Numbered from the stretch's first letter, positions 1 to 11,060 are shown. The stretch is 64,000 nt of DNA from Pseudevernia furfuracea (GCA_022315425.1 JAIUPT010000017.1:434001-498000); one strand, 5' to 3'. Numbers and translations are program-made. Notes: generated by a model not told the origin, from the letters alone.

Positions 1-77
1 TTATACTCGTTAATTGCGAGATCTAGGCGCATCTCTTTAGGTAGTTCTTCTGAATTCTTTGATTTTGCTGAAGACAT
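1..77 (-). CDS. 5' end of an unidentified ORF cut by the window edge
   Basis: On the minus strand an ATG at 75-77 opens a frame of about 25 codons that runs off the window. It starts MSSAKSKNSEELPKE and then reads basic/acidic residues ending in LDLAINEY. The sequence lacks the stop codons and AT bias of the neighbouring repeats. The pattern (short Ser/Lys-rich head, then a Pro-Lys-Glu...Leu-Ala-Ile stretch) recalls the N-terminus of pogo/Fot1-type transposases with a helix-turn-helix, but far too little is visible to assign it. Confidence 0.3.
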   Translation of the reverse strand, partial: MSSAKSKNSEELPKEMRLDLAINEY

Positions 78-144
78 ACTTGAAGAAGAATTCTAACTAT
101 ATGAAATCCCCGTTTTTAATTTTATTCTCTTCGAGCCCTCGGTT

Positions 145-326
145 ATCAAATAGTGATCGAATAGTCTCATCAAGTACTTATCGAATAGTCTTATTAAGTA
201 GTTATCGAATAGTCGCAAAAGAGTGACCGAATGATATATATGAAGTTGTGGGGTGGTTTGTGGGGTAGAGCCCTAACCCTAAGTGGTGCACTTCCCGGAA
301 TGGTGCACTTCCTGGTGGAACCGAGT
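145..326. repeat. Short tandem repeats and a telomere-like CCCTAACCCTAA motif before a truncated copia end
   Basis: Between about 150 and 215 a unit of roughly 24-25 bp, centred on ATCGAATAGTC, occurs three times with small changes. At 271-282 the sequence CCCTAACCCTAA is two exact copies of the fungal telomere repeat. At 284-318 a 17-bp segment around TGGTGCACTTCC is duplicated. Homology to the copia family starts only at about 326, so this stretch is a junction rather than part of that element. No gene is visible. Confidence 0.5.
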
Positions 327-1133
327 AATCTTCGGCGACAATCAGAGCGCAATTGCCCTCGCCAAGAACGCTCAGTTCCATGCTCGCACCAAGCACATTG
401 ACATCGCCCACCATTTCGTGCGTGAAAAAGTCAATGACGGCACCGTGAACATGCAATTCGTACCCACGGATAAACAAATGACCGACGGTCTCATCAAAGC
501 CCTCTGCCTCGACAAATTCGTTGCCTTTCGCGATGCCCTTGGGGTGAAATCAGCCCCAGAACATCCCCTCAGCGTCAAAGACTAACCCTCAGCGCTCTTG
601 CTTCTAACCTGGAGTCGCCAGTTCCAGGGGAGTGACGCTATCCACCTTGCCTGTGGACGCCAGATCTTCGGTTTTCTTCCACTGCTTCTTGTTCCACCCC
701 CTCATGTATCCACCGACCTCGTTTTGGTAGAAATTGGGTGTGCACCAGGTCTATTCCAAAGAAAACTTTCAAAAAACCGCCTTTTTCCGGAAAATGGAAG
801 TTTTGTATGGAGGACCAGGACGGATTTTTACATGTCTTCGAATTTGACATAGTCGTTTTCAGAACTTGGTTCGAATTTGACATAGTCGTTTTCAGAACTT
901 GGTTTCTTCACTTTTGTGAACCGGACTTCGCGCTAACCCGATTGGGGTTTTTTGCGTCGCGAAGTGCGAAAATCGTGTTTTCGCATTTTTGAGTATGCGA
1001 GCGAAGGGGAGTGTCAAAATTCGGGTCACGTGACATGGTCACGTGATGCGCTAAGGCGCATCCTCATAGTCGCTCTTTACTCTCGTAGCATTCTATAGTT
1101 TACAACTAAGTGTCCTACCACCTATTCTTGACA
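326..1133 (+). mobile_element. 3' terminal fragment of the copia family (RNase H tail, 3' UTR, LTR)
   Basis: From about 326 the sequence matches the 3' end of copia copy A (25,875-26,682). It holds the last part of RNase H (to the TAA at 583-585), the 3' untranslated region with a duplicated 33-bp unit (about 837-902), a purine tract GAAGGGGAG and a complete LTR. The coding part keeps the FGDNQ and KHIDI motifs and has few stops, so it is one of the least mutated copies. The 5' nine-tenths of the element are missing. The first 40 codons of the open frame (283-325) lie outside the homologous region and are fortuitous. Confidence 0.85.
1012..1133 (+). repeat. copia LTR, 122 bp (3' LTR of the truncated left copy)
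   Basis: It begins TGTCAAAATTCGGG and ends CCTATTCTTGACA, with inverted ends TGTCAA/TTGACA. Inside are two CACGTG boxes in an inverted arrangement and a GATGCGC/GCGCATC hairpin. The right flank is ACTAA. There is no left LTR to pair with it. Confidence 0.9.
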
Positions 1134-1193
1134 ACTAATGATGGCAATCCTGCTCTAGATATGTTGAATACTACTGCAGAAAGCTGCTACTAT

Positions 1194-1395
1194 TTGGCCC
1201 GGCTTGACAGGGGGTTAGTGGGCCTTAATCTCGCACTCGCGTATAGCATGTTGATTGCATACTATTTATGAATTTGGTAGACGTGTCCTTTGCAGAGGAC
1301 AGATCTTATTTGAGAGCAGTATAAGTAGCTGCATTTCATCTGCGTTTGACTCTTTATTCGAATTGATCTCTTTTAGAGCAATAGTATTCTTTCGT
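1194..1395 (+). repeat. A1, left split direct repeat of the YR element
   Basis: This 202-bp repeat aligns without gaps to A2 (5630-5831). Differences are 11 C/T or G/A changes, none in a CpG. It starts TTGGCCCGGCTTGACAG and ends TATTCTTTCGT. Confidence 0.85.
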
Positions 1396-1507
1396 AGACA
1401 CGTAAGCAACACGCTGTTACCTGACCTCGTATTTTACTCTCATTAGCACATTCTTCTATTACTAGATCACTCATATCGTATTTCATCGTTCAATGATCTT
1501 CGCAGCT

Positions 1508-1795
1508 ATGACAACTCGTTCTAGAGCGATCAACCTCGCTCAAAAGACGTCTCAGAAGACGTCTTTCTCAAAGAAGATCACATCAAAGACATCGATCAAG
1601 AAGATCACTGCCTCAGTGACATTAAAATCTCAGAGTGTTACGAAAAAACGTTCTGCCCGTCGCCTAGCCGTTTCAGAAACCTCATCACGTGATGTTACTC
1701 CAGAGGCGTCGACCTCTGGGGCCTCGATCGAAACAGTCAGTTCATCCGTCGTCGAAGAAGCCCCCTCGTCGTCACATCGTACTCCGCTGAATTAA
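1508..1795 (+). CDS. Gag-like N-terminal ORF of the YR element
   Basis: An open frame of about 96 codons starts at the ATG at 1508 (an ATG at 1493 is also possible). It lies about 110 bp after A1, where the first gene of the element should be. The product is Lys/Ser/Thr-rich (repeated KKIT, TSIKK and QKTS motifs) and turns acidic and Ser-rich toward the end. No known domain is visible. Position and basic low-complexity composition suit a Gag-like nucleic-acid-binding protein. It probably continued past the stop at 1793-1795 into 1800-2100, where RFKSH repeats are readable in another frame. Confidence 0.45.
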   Translation: MTTRSRAINLAQKTSQKTSFSKKITSKTSIKKITASVTLKSQSVTKKRSARRLAVSETSSRDVTPEASTSGASIETVSSSVVEEAPSSSHRTPLN

Positions 1796-2989
1796 CAAAT
1801 CGCAGTCTTGATCAAGAATTATGAGACTAATACGCCGCGATTCAAATCTCATCACGCGTCTCACCGTTTCAAGTCTCATCGTCGATCTCATCACCGATTC
1901 AAATCTCATCATGAATCTCGTTATCGATTCAAGTCTCATCATCGTCGACACGATTTATTCTTAGAATTCTCGAGGTTCTTCTCGTCAGATTCGAAGATAG
2001 GAAACGAGTCAAGAGTCTCTTTTTTGCATAAAGAAGATAATAAACTCTTTCTTAAACTTTATAAGCGTTTTCGAGCCGTTGATATCAAATACTTTAAATA
2101 AATCTTTTATAAAACCTTCAAGCTCAAGAACCTGATCAAGTTAGTTCACGATTATATCGATTGAACGTGAAGTATCAAGAACGATAAGAATAAGAAGAAT
2201 AAGAGTACTTAAAAGATCTTCGATCTCAATCAACTTCTTCGCTGCTTTAACGTGTATTATCAAATCGTTTGTTTCTTCGCAGCACGTTCTCATATAGTCT
2301 TAAAACTTTATAAGACTCTTATTAACTATCGTATTCGTCTATCGAACTTTTTAGTTCACTATCGCTTCGACTTCATTAAGCAGTATTACTACTCTTTTAT
2401 ATTCGCGCGTATACTCAACGAGCAGAACATCTCTCTATCATAATTCATCGAGAATATACGTTGTTTCAACTTTCTTGTTCGAAAGACAGTCTCTACGATC
2501 AACGACATCAAGCAATATTCGAATAATCAGATCATCAAGTTCTTCTCTTCAGAGGGCACAATGATCTATAACAACTTCAACGTCGACAAATGCAATTACG
2601 AGCAATACAGATACGCACATGTTTGCTTTAATTGTCAGCAGAATCACGCTATCATGACATATATCAAGTCTCAGACCTTCAATGTCAATTCGATCCCGCT
2701 GGGACAACGAGTCACTAAATCATTCGATTGACTCGCAACGAGCTGTTCAGCCCCGTCGTCGCTGATCTTCGTATTCGAGGGATTCCCTTACACTTTATTC
2801 GAGGCGTTCGATTCTGATTTGTCTCAGCAAGGCCCGTTGAAAATAGAACGATGAGAGACCTAATTAAAGAATCACTCGAATATCACTTATGTCAAGACGC
2901 TAATAAATATTCTTCGAAAGGGGGTCAAAATTGAATATCGAGGTTCATCTCTCAATCATAGAAACAAGAATCATTTTTCAGCCCTCAGC

Positions 2990-4360
2990 GCATCTGATAT
3001 ACTAACGACGAACCTTCAGAAACAGCTTCAGTAGAATCGATTGATCATGATAGATATGAATTTCGAATCTCAATTCGTTTGCTCCCCTCTGGGACTCGTA
3101 TCGAAATATGACGACGATTAAAGACGTATTCACGATTTATTCTTTTTATATGACTGTTTAGTCAACGACGACATATTTTAAGCGTGGGGTGCACTGAAAT
3201 ATACGATATTCGATAAGACAGTGAACGCACTGTTGCAGTAGAATCGAGAAGCTCGACTAATCAAACGAGATCTCAAGAATACATTTCGACATATTTCGAT
3301 GACCTCTTTAGATCAATAATTGTTAGACTTTCTTTGTGACAATTTCTACTGACTAGAACGTTATCTATTATTCGAGCTTCGAACGTTATCGTTTCTATTC
3401 GATCTATTCGTTAAGAGCGTCAATTAAGTGCTCATTGCGATATTGCATTGATTCGTAATGCTTTATTATCTAAACGACTTCTTCGCGATTCTACTCTCGT
3501 GGATCGATACAGAGATATATGATCGACAGTTCGACGAGCTATGCAGCGATTTGAGTCTTATGATCAATCACACGAAGGATATTCTTGATATCATAGTCGA
3601 TTTTCTGAGAATCGAACTCGATAGCATATTCATGCAGACGAGACTCTCTTCGAACAAGCTCGATCGAGCGAGAAAGACGATAACAGACCTTCTAAAAAGA
3701 GCGACAATCTCGCATCGTGAGCTCGAGTTAGCGATAGGATTTCTGTTCTTTGCGACGAAAATCGTTATTTCCGAAAGGGCATTCTTAAGAAGGCTGTTCG
3801 ACGTCATTCGAAGATCGATAACGATTATTCGACTATTTACCGATATGAAAGTCGATTTACTATGGTGAAAGATCTTTCTCAAAGACTGAAATGATCTTAA
3901 ACTGCTACGTAACGTCGTCAGTCGACGATCATGATATATTTGAACTGATGTCTCGAGGAAGCTTGACATAAAAGACTATATTCTAAAACACTCTGATCTT
4001 CTATCACACGTTCAGAACGTCTTCAGCACACGCGTGACCTCGCGATATACTCGCAAAGATATTTAATTTAAGAAAATGACAGTTATACTTTATGCAATTC
4101 GCGTATAAGTGAATAGACTGTCAGATACTCGCTTAATACTTCACTGTGACAACGAGAACTGCGTTTATGAACTTCGAAAGTCCTTTATTCGTGAATCTAC
4201 GATGATATCGCTTCGAACGATAGCTATGCTGATAATCAGTCACGATATTCTTCTGATCCCTATATGAATTTCGATCAAGACAAACGAGCTGACGAATAAT
4301 CTTTCTCGTTTTCGATATCGAAAAATTGCTAACAAATATTCACAGCTGAACCACCTGTCG
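2990..4360 (+). pseudogene. DIRS/Ngaro-type reverse transcriptase and RNase H, broken
   Basis: Frames between stop codons give the RT motifs in order: SPLGLV near 3100, RRIHDL near 3125, IKRDLKNTFRHIS near 3260, a LERYLLFELRTLSFLFDLF block near 3355-3410, and the catalytic box as YLNDFF at 3464-3481. The first Asp of the YLDD box is Asn here (GAC to AAC). After it come SNKLDRARK and ELELAIGFLFFA, the thumb/connection typical of this RT group. From about 3905 an RNase H follows, with HCDNENCVYELRKS and NELTNNLSRFRYR. More than ten stops and the YLDD change make it inactive. This RT resembles DIRS-order enzymes more than Ty1 or Ty3 enzymes. Confidence 0.8.
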
Positions 4361-4629
4361 AGACATCGATCTATCACTCCGCCCCGCTAGGGCGAGACCC
4401 ACCGCGATGGTGATACAATTAGGCCTCGATGCCGCGAGACCTCGCTCGTCTTCTCTGATGGGGGTTGACACGAAACATTCGCCGAATCTATTCGACGTTA
4501 ATCAAGTTCTACAACACTCACTGTGCGATGAATCGCATTTAATTCTTCTTTTCGACGATCTTTCTCTCGTTGAGAACCTGAGTAACGACCCTGAGTATTA
4601 GACGGGTTAAGACGAAGTTCATTAAGGCA

Positions 4630-5364
4630 TATCTAATCGATGTTAGATCAGCCCATGTGAATATGGGATTTGAGAACTTGATAGTCTTTCACAGTGCACA
4701 GCTAAAGAGAGTCATAGACGATACTCGTCGTTTACGAGACGAAGACGAAATTCGAGAAAGATGTTTAATTACGAAGAATGTTCTTCTACGACTTCTGAAA
4801 TGCTTTTATAAGATCATCAAGCATAATGTAACGATACAGACAGTATTCTATCTCGTCTTTATAGTCTTTCTCAGAATGAGCGAGTTCACATACGAATCGA
4901 AAGATCTTCGCGACGAGAACTTCGATAATTGATTTCTAACACGTCGTCACGTGAGACTATACGAAGATCATCTCGAATTGACGTTATCAGCATTTAAGAC
5001 GAATCTCTTCAGACAAGGCGTCACGCTGTTCGTATTAGACACGAACGACGAGACATGTGCCGTGCGTGCATTGAGATATCTATTTAACAAGTGATCGACA
5101 TCGCTATTCTCGTCTCTCTTCGCGGTCGACGAGAGCTTTATCAGAAGAACGATTACTCACAATCTACGTCTAACATTAAGATTCAGCGATCTTTCAGATT
5201 ATTACTCTAATCATTTCTTTCGTCGAGGGGCAGCTATCACTGCGAGGTTAACAGGTCTAAGCGAAGACGAAATCAAGCTGTTAGGCAGATGGAAATCGAA
5301 CTTCTATCGTCTCTACATTAAGACTCACCCAGTCTACATTCTCGCCGCGTCGCGTCGACAATAG
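4630..5364 (+). pseudogene. Tyrosine recombinase of the YR element, broken
   Basis: One frame covers about 245 codons and ends at the TAG at 5362-5364. It has two visible internal stops, after ENFDN near 4930 and after RYLFNK near 5090. Catalytic features of a tyrosine recombinase are all visible: Arg in FLRMSEF (near 4875), the H-x-x-R box in NHFFRRGAA (near 5210-5237), the GRW of LLGRWKSNFYRLYI, and the nucleophile Tyr in that block (near 5310). Loss is by point mutation only. It sits immediately upstream of B1, as expected for the last gene of such an element, and would catalyse site-specific insertion of the circular DNA copy. Confidence 0.85.
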
Positions 5365-5473
5365 CGTGTCATCGATTCATTTCTCGAGGACGAATCGAAT
5401 AACTAGTCGTCACCGCGTCCTCTGTTCCTTAGCGCTGATACGGCCGTTCTCTTCGAGGCCGTTGCTTGAGGTT

Positions 5474-5629
5474 TGAGAGTTTTTCTAGCGCTGAGGTACG
5501 AGAACACGTCTGCTCAGGCCTCTGTTGACTCAGAATCCTGGCGTTGAACGGCTCAATCACATCTACGAGTTCTGTATAGCCTCATGTTGCCCAGTTGAGT
5601 CTTTGTCACGTGCGAATTAAGGACACTAA
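5474..5629 (+). repeat. B1, split direct repeat of the YR element
   Basis: A 156-bp repeat matching B2 (5925-6080) with about two transitions. It ends AAGGACACTAA and is followed without a gap by A2. Confidence 0.85.
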
Positions 5630-5831
5630 TTGACCCGGCTTGACAGAGGGTTAGTGGGCCTTAATCTCGCACTCGCGTATAGCATGTTGGTTGCATGCTA
5701 TTTATGAATTTGGTAGACGTGTCCTTTGCAGAGGACAGGTCTCATTTGGGAGCAGCATAAGTAGCTGCATTCCATCTGCGTTTGACTCTTCATTCGAATT
5801 GATCTCTTTCAGAGCAATAGTATTCTTTCGT
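5630..5831 (+). repeat. A2, internal copy of the left repeat
   Basis: A 202-bp repeat matching A1 with no gaps. It directly follows B1, so the B1/A2 junction reproduces the end-to-end junction expected in a circular intermediate. A2 is less mutated than A1: at nearly all of the 11 differences A2 has C or G where A1 has T or A. Confidence 0.85.
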
Positions 5832-5924
5832 CCCGCCCATTCACACCTGTTTTTACATGTATTCACGGCGTTTCTACATGTATATAGCTTCGTTTTTCAC
5901 TCCAGGTCTATGCTTCTACAAGCA

Positions 5925-6080
5925 TGAGAGTTTTTCTAGCGCTGGGGTACGAGAACACGCCTGCTCAGGCCTCTGTTGACTCAGAATCCTGGCGTTGAAC
6001 GGCTCAATCACATCTACGAGTTCTGTATAGCCTCATGTTGCCCAGTTGAGTCTTTGTCACGTGCGAATTAAGGACACTAA
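5925..6080 (+). repeat. B2, right split direct repeat and element end
   Basis: A 156-bp repeat matching B1. A unique 93-bp spacer (5832-5924) separates it from A2. The right flank starts CAAACTAACT. Confidence 0.85.
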
Positions 6081-7950
6081 CAAACTAACTCTCCATATAG
6101 ACAGACGCATAGATAGTATGTGAAAGACTTTCATATAGAATAATATCTTTGAGGTGAAAAGAAGACTTTGACGAGTGCTTGATTCTCGAATGATTCATTA
6201 CAATTTATACTCCTTCGTGACGTGAAGACTACTCTAATAGTCTTCTAAGAAAGAATCAACATCTCCAGTATAGATTATTAATTCTATTTCTGTTGTATAT
6301 ATAACAGCGATTCGAACATAAGCTCAACGAGAGTGATTTAGACAAAGTATTAGATTCATTTTTTCAAATTGAAAATATAATACGCATCAACAATTACTAC
6401 ATCTACGAGGCTCAGCGACTTATTAAGTCATTCTAAGATAATATTAAACACTTCTATTCTTTTTGTTTTGTATTTTAAGATGTATAATTGAATAATTTCT
6501 TAATGGTGAATGTTCACACAGACTTCTAGTCATGTCAAGTCTTAGTCTTCAAAGCTATAACATTCTAATTTATGTATATCTTTGTTCTCAGAGAAATATT
6601 ATTTTCACTATATTTCTTTATAGAATAACTTCACAATCTCGAAAAATAAATTAGTTACAGATACTTATTTGAAATACTAACGAAGACGACATTTAGTTCT
6701 TATCTTCAAACACTCACTCTCACAATAATGCTATTGAAGACTTTCACGATGATTATTCTATAGAAGACTTTTAACACGACGAAGACGAAAGTGTCTCTAA
6801 GCATTATGCAGAAGACTTTTAGTACGATAAGAGTGTCTATAAGCAATCTATCGAAGACTTCGAAAGTGACTCTGAGCACTCTACTGAAGACATCAGCAAT
6901 AAGATTAATTCAAGTGTAGTCTCTCGCAATAACATCGATATCGATGAAGTCTATAGCGAGCAGATGTTTGATATGAATAATAATGTGAGCATAACTTTAT
7001 TATATCACGAGTATAAAGACATAGAGATAGACAATGACGAGAAGACAGATATAGACGATGCAGACGATGCAGATAGTGACGAAGTTATAGATAGTAGTGA
7101 TGACATAGACAGTAATTGAGATAAAGGTAGTAACTATGAGAAGAATTTATTCATTGTATTTGAATTCTCTAATATAGAGTGATTGTACTAATCGATCATT
7201 GCGCAGTCAATCGCAGAAGTCAATAGATTGTCTTAGAAATCTCAATCACTCATTTTGCATTAGCTGCTTAAAGACCTCGACTCGTTTAGCGATGAGGAGA
7301 ATAAATTACAAGAGTAGTATTTCAATTTAAGAACATCGTTATTACTTCTATTCTTATCGTCATTGACATCTTCTTTAAACTCGTTATATGAAATTATAAT
7401 GAAGCAAGGCGATTAGAATATGTTGTTATCATCTCTTTATATGACTTTGAGTCTATAATCTAAGAAATCTAGATGTTCGAGAATGAACTACGTACGACTA
7501 CGAGAGACCTTATAATTATAGAAGGCTTCGACAGATCGAGAAGAAAGAGAAGTTGAAGAGAAGAAAGAAGAGAATCTCATAGAGATCTTATCAAAGAAGC
7601 TTAACACATTGAAGCGTTAGATTAGAAGATATATACCTTTATTACAATTGATGAGAAAGCCTTTAACAGTTATAATAGAGAAACAATCGTCACTATCACA
7701 GAGAGAAAAGAGGATGAAACGACAAAGAATTGAGAGAATAACGTGACAGTATTGATACGATTCATTTGACTTGATGCGTACTATTCTCGCAGCAACAACA
7801 GTATAATAAAAGATATACTTTGATATGATCAAATATGTGAATGCATCAACGGAGTTATGAGAATCGCAGGTCTGAGATTTCTCAATATGAACTACATTAG
7901 GTGAGGTTTGTTACACTAAAGTCAGAACTCTAATCATTTCAGAGAACACT
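6081..7950 (+). other. AT-rich stretch with an acidic coding relic, probably upstream part of the DNA transposon
   Basis: No intact gene is visible. From about 6,700 to 7,130 the plus strand reads Asp/Glu/Ser-rich segments (repeated GAAGAC and GACGAA runs) between stops, the look of an acidic linker in a decayed protein. At about 7,901-7,943 a GTGAGG...CTAAT...TTTCAG stretch has the form of a fungal intron directly in front of the transposase frame starting at 7951. The rest holds nothing I recognise. Confidence 0.4.
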
Positions 7951-10242
7951 ATGCGCTTCAACACGGCGTTATCATTATATAATATTGATCGGATGACATT
8001 CATTGAGAGAGACTATCGAACGGGTGAGTTAGACGACATTATAATTACTCTTCAGACAATTACACGACGGCAATCTATATTAAAACAATTTGAGTTGAAT
8101 CTAGACGATAAACAAGAGCTTTTTCTTTTAGAAGATGTCATATTAGAACTTTTCTCGAATGATGTTAATCGACACACTGCTATTTATCTTGATCGAGAGT
8201 CTGATGAAATCGATGAACTGAGACATCTTAATAATGGCAAGTATATTCGCAAATTTCTTAATCTTTAGTCTTTCAACGTGAGATCGCTTCGACGCTTATA
8301 ACAAACTCGAGCAGAGCTCGAAATCACATACTTCGATCACAAAAGACTTCAGACATTTATAACTCAGTCTTATACATCTATGTCATATCTTTTATTTATC
8401 GATGATTTCGAGATACATAGAAACATGTATCGTGCTTTAAAAGCTTTTTATTTGATTCTCGCCTATTTGAACTATCAAGAACGTCGAAAACTTGCGAATG
8501 TTTTTATCTTGTTATTGAGTTCACATGAGACAAAGATAGAGAATATTATGAAAGTCTTCAGCAAGTCAATTCGAAAACTCGATAACGAAGTGAACTTTGA
8601 TATCAATGAAAACACAGAGACGATATGATCTTTTGCGATGAGTTTTCTTGAAGATATATCTCAACAGGCGAATAATACGAGATTCATGCGATATACTATA
8701 AAGATGGACTATCGAAGTTGTCGCTGTCTCAAGAAGGAGAGAGAAAATCTAAATTACGACATCGAAGTCAATAATAGATATTATGCAGAGACATTATAAC
8801 AGAGACAATACGTCGAAGAATTAAACGCATCGAAGAGACAAGCCTTCGTTCGTGACACTGAAATACGATTAACATCTCCGCCTATCGCGAAGCTTGTTTC
8901 AGCCCTGAACTTGATTCAATCGCGATCTTACGACGTCTCTTATTTAGAGTGAAGAGGATTAGATAGAATTCTATAGAGCTTTCTAATAACTACGATATTG
9001 AGCAAACGAGACTTCACTTTGTATCTCAAGGCGTTTCAGCAATTTCAATTTCCTTCTGAGTGAAAGCGAATTCAGAGCCCTACGTATTATATTTGATCTT
9101 GATCTCTCTCTAAAGCAGATAGAGCTATACTATTGACATCACTAATTCTTCGCAGTAAGACTACAATTGAATAATTTCGACTCTCATTTCTTCAAGCTAC
9201 AGAACAAGTAATAACTACGAACTTGAATTCATCTCCGCTTCAAGCAATTGTACGAGCATTTGAACTTATTGCTCGATTCAACACCCTTGTCGAAAGTCAG
9301 CGATATATCGAATCAAGCGTTCTACATCAACATATTCTAAACGCTAAAAGAGTCTATTAAGAGTTGATCACATGTGTTATCTCAGCTGCAAGAGCCCTCC
9401 GCAACAATAATAATGTTAATGATGAGATTAAGAATAATTCTGAGAAGAGTGACGCTTTAGAGAAAGTGCTCTTCGACGCAACGCGATCTAACTTAGAGTT
9501 AGAGCTGAAAGAGCTGCAGCAGCATATGTCGAAGCCTTCGATAGTCACAGTTAGATTCAAAGACAAAGACAAAGACAAAGGCAAGGTCAAGGCCAAAAGC
9601 AAAGCAAGAAAACCTCGTAACGTCAAATTTGAGAAACTTCTCAAGCTTTCTAATGTACATGTAAATCTTTATTTTACGAACAACGCAAGGGAGTATACGA
9701 TAGTTATGAACTCGAATGTGTTGATAGAAGAGTTGAAGCATAAGTTGTTCACATCAAAGTAATTTATTTTTTTCAAGGTTACAGACACTAATAATTTTGT
9801 TAGAGCGTTCAAAGACATGACGAACGCAGCGGCTTCGTCAAATCTAATAACATATCTATTCGCAAGGGATGTGATGTAACAGTCTTTGCGTTTAAAATTA
9901 ACGAGAGTATAAAATTATAATTATTCTAAGTTGATGAAAGCTCTGAGAATGTTAAACGATAGATGTAATACATTAATATAAAGCTTTCTTTCTATCGAAG
10001 AGTAAGACCTCGACGAGAATACTTATATAGAGAGCTTTCACAGCGTGCTTAAAGATGATGAGCATCACTCTGCGCAAGTGTCTATGAAGGGATTTATATT
10101 AAATAACTACTTTCGCATCAGAGTTACAATCAACTTAATGAAGCTTGACCCACAGCATAGCTTTATTCAACATCTAATGATCGTCTATAAAACTAAGTAT
10201 AGTCTGCGTGTAATGAACTTTGATACAAGCGCGTTAAATTGA
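7951..10242 (+). pseudogene. Plavaka/CACTA-like transposase relic
   Basis: The open segments starting at 7951, 8380, 9364 and 10045 are all in the same reading frame, so this is one long coding region of about 760 codons broken by stops, with no frameshift needed. Readable blocks include LLFIDDFEIHRNMYRALKA, SFLEDISQQANNTRFM, CRCLKKERENLNYD, SRSYDVSYLE and RIQSPTYYI. These match, from memory, the family of large fungal transposase-like proteins with an LGDMPQQ..NSGF block and SRPSDPAHSE block (Plavaka group of the CACTA superfamily). A Lys/Asp-rich run (KDKDKDKGK) lies near 9,560. Family assignment is from motif memory. Other large DDE transposases are possible. Confidence 0.55.
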
Positions 10243-10438
10243 TATCGAAGAATTGTCTACACTAATTCGTAAGTGTCAACAACACGTCTTTCTTCTCTAA
10301 ACTGACGCAGCCTTTTATAGAGTCAATCGAAGACATATATATAATGTCAACGACTATGTACATATTAACATCAACAAGGTTCAAATTCTATAGTGCTTCA
10401 CACACACCTATCGTCGAAAGAAGTACGCATTTCTTATC

Positions 10439-10678
10439 GTGCATATACTAACAGAGCTGCGACAAGATGATATTGAGAATGTTAATGAGGAGACAGATGA
10501 ACCCGTGCTAAATACTGTACTAAATCTTTCAGTGTATAGGCTGCGAACGAATCAGTATATATATGAATTGCCAGCTCTGCATCATGACACTTTGTATATG
10601 ATTGACGTTCTCAACATGCCGAACTGGCCTAACGAGACACATGTGTTGAAATGCACATGGGGAATAGCATATCTGTGA
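10439..10678 (+). pseudogene. Less mutated C-terminal remnant next to the transposase relic
   Basis: A 79-codon open frame, in a different frame from the relic upstream. It has few mutations (TGG and CCG codons retained, as in MPNWPNETHV). It may be the C-terminal exon of the same transposon protein or an unrelated fragment. No domain is recognised. Confidence 0.3.
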
Positions 10679-10794
10679 GTACCTGTGAGAGGCTGCAGTA
10701 GGGTATGGGTTATTCAGTGAGCAATGCGAAAGGCTACGACAGATAAGGGTCTATAGAAGACTGCAGTGTATAAGTATAATAGATAGACATATAA

Positions 10795-11060
10795 CGATGA
10801 AACAACTGAGACGATTGTTTAACGATTGAAAAACCAACAATGTTGATATAGTTGTTCAACGGTTGTTGATTTTAAGAAGGGAATTGAGTTGTTTGAACGT
10901 CTTTTCAATCATAATTCAATTATCAGAAGAGGAGAAAACAACGGTCGTCAGATCATCTCACAACCATCTCACAACCATCTCACAATCATCTCACAACGGT
11001 CACGCAACCGTTGCCCAACCGTCGTATAACGGTTGGAGAATCGTGGAGACACTACTAAAT
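10795..11060. repeat. Subterminal-type repeats with many AACGGTTG/CAACCGTT motifs
   Basis: Over about 250 bp the motif AACGGTTG or its complement and one-base variants recur, with ATATAGTTGTTCAACGG near 10,845 and a CAACCG...CGGTTG inverted arrangement near 11,005-11,035. At about 10,955-11,000 an 11-bp unit (CATCTCACAAC) is repeated four times. Dense short subterminal repeats at an element end are typical of CACTA-group transposons. The same motifs recur at 13,435-13,680. Confidence 0.45.

Larger units (their letters stand above)
1194..6080 (+). mobile_element. Tyrosine-recombinase retrotransposon (Ngaro/PAT-like), degraded
   Basis: The element is about 4.9 kb. It is bounded by A1 on the left and B2 on the right and has the order A1 - Gag-like ORF - RT - RNase H - tyrosine recombinase - B1 - A2 - spacer - B2. 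The A copies (202 bp) differ by 11 transitions and no transversions or gaps. The B copies (156 bp) differ by about 2 transitions. B1 and A2 abut exactly at 5629/5630. The combination of a DIRS-type RT/RNase H with a phage-type recombinase and split direct repeats is diagnostic of the YR retrotransposon order. The direct, not inverted, repeats place it nearer Ngaro/PAT than DIRS1. Reading frames carry many stops, so this copy is dead. No target-site duplication is expected for this class, and none is seen. Confidence 0.85.

Noticed and set aside
10955..11000. CRISPR-like spaced repeats
   Set aside because: Units of 11 bp are directly tandem, without spacers, in a eukaryotic genome. This is a simple tandem repeat.
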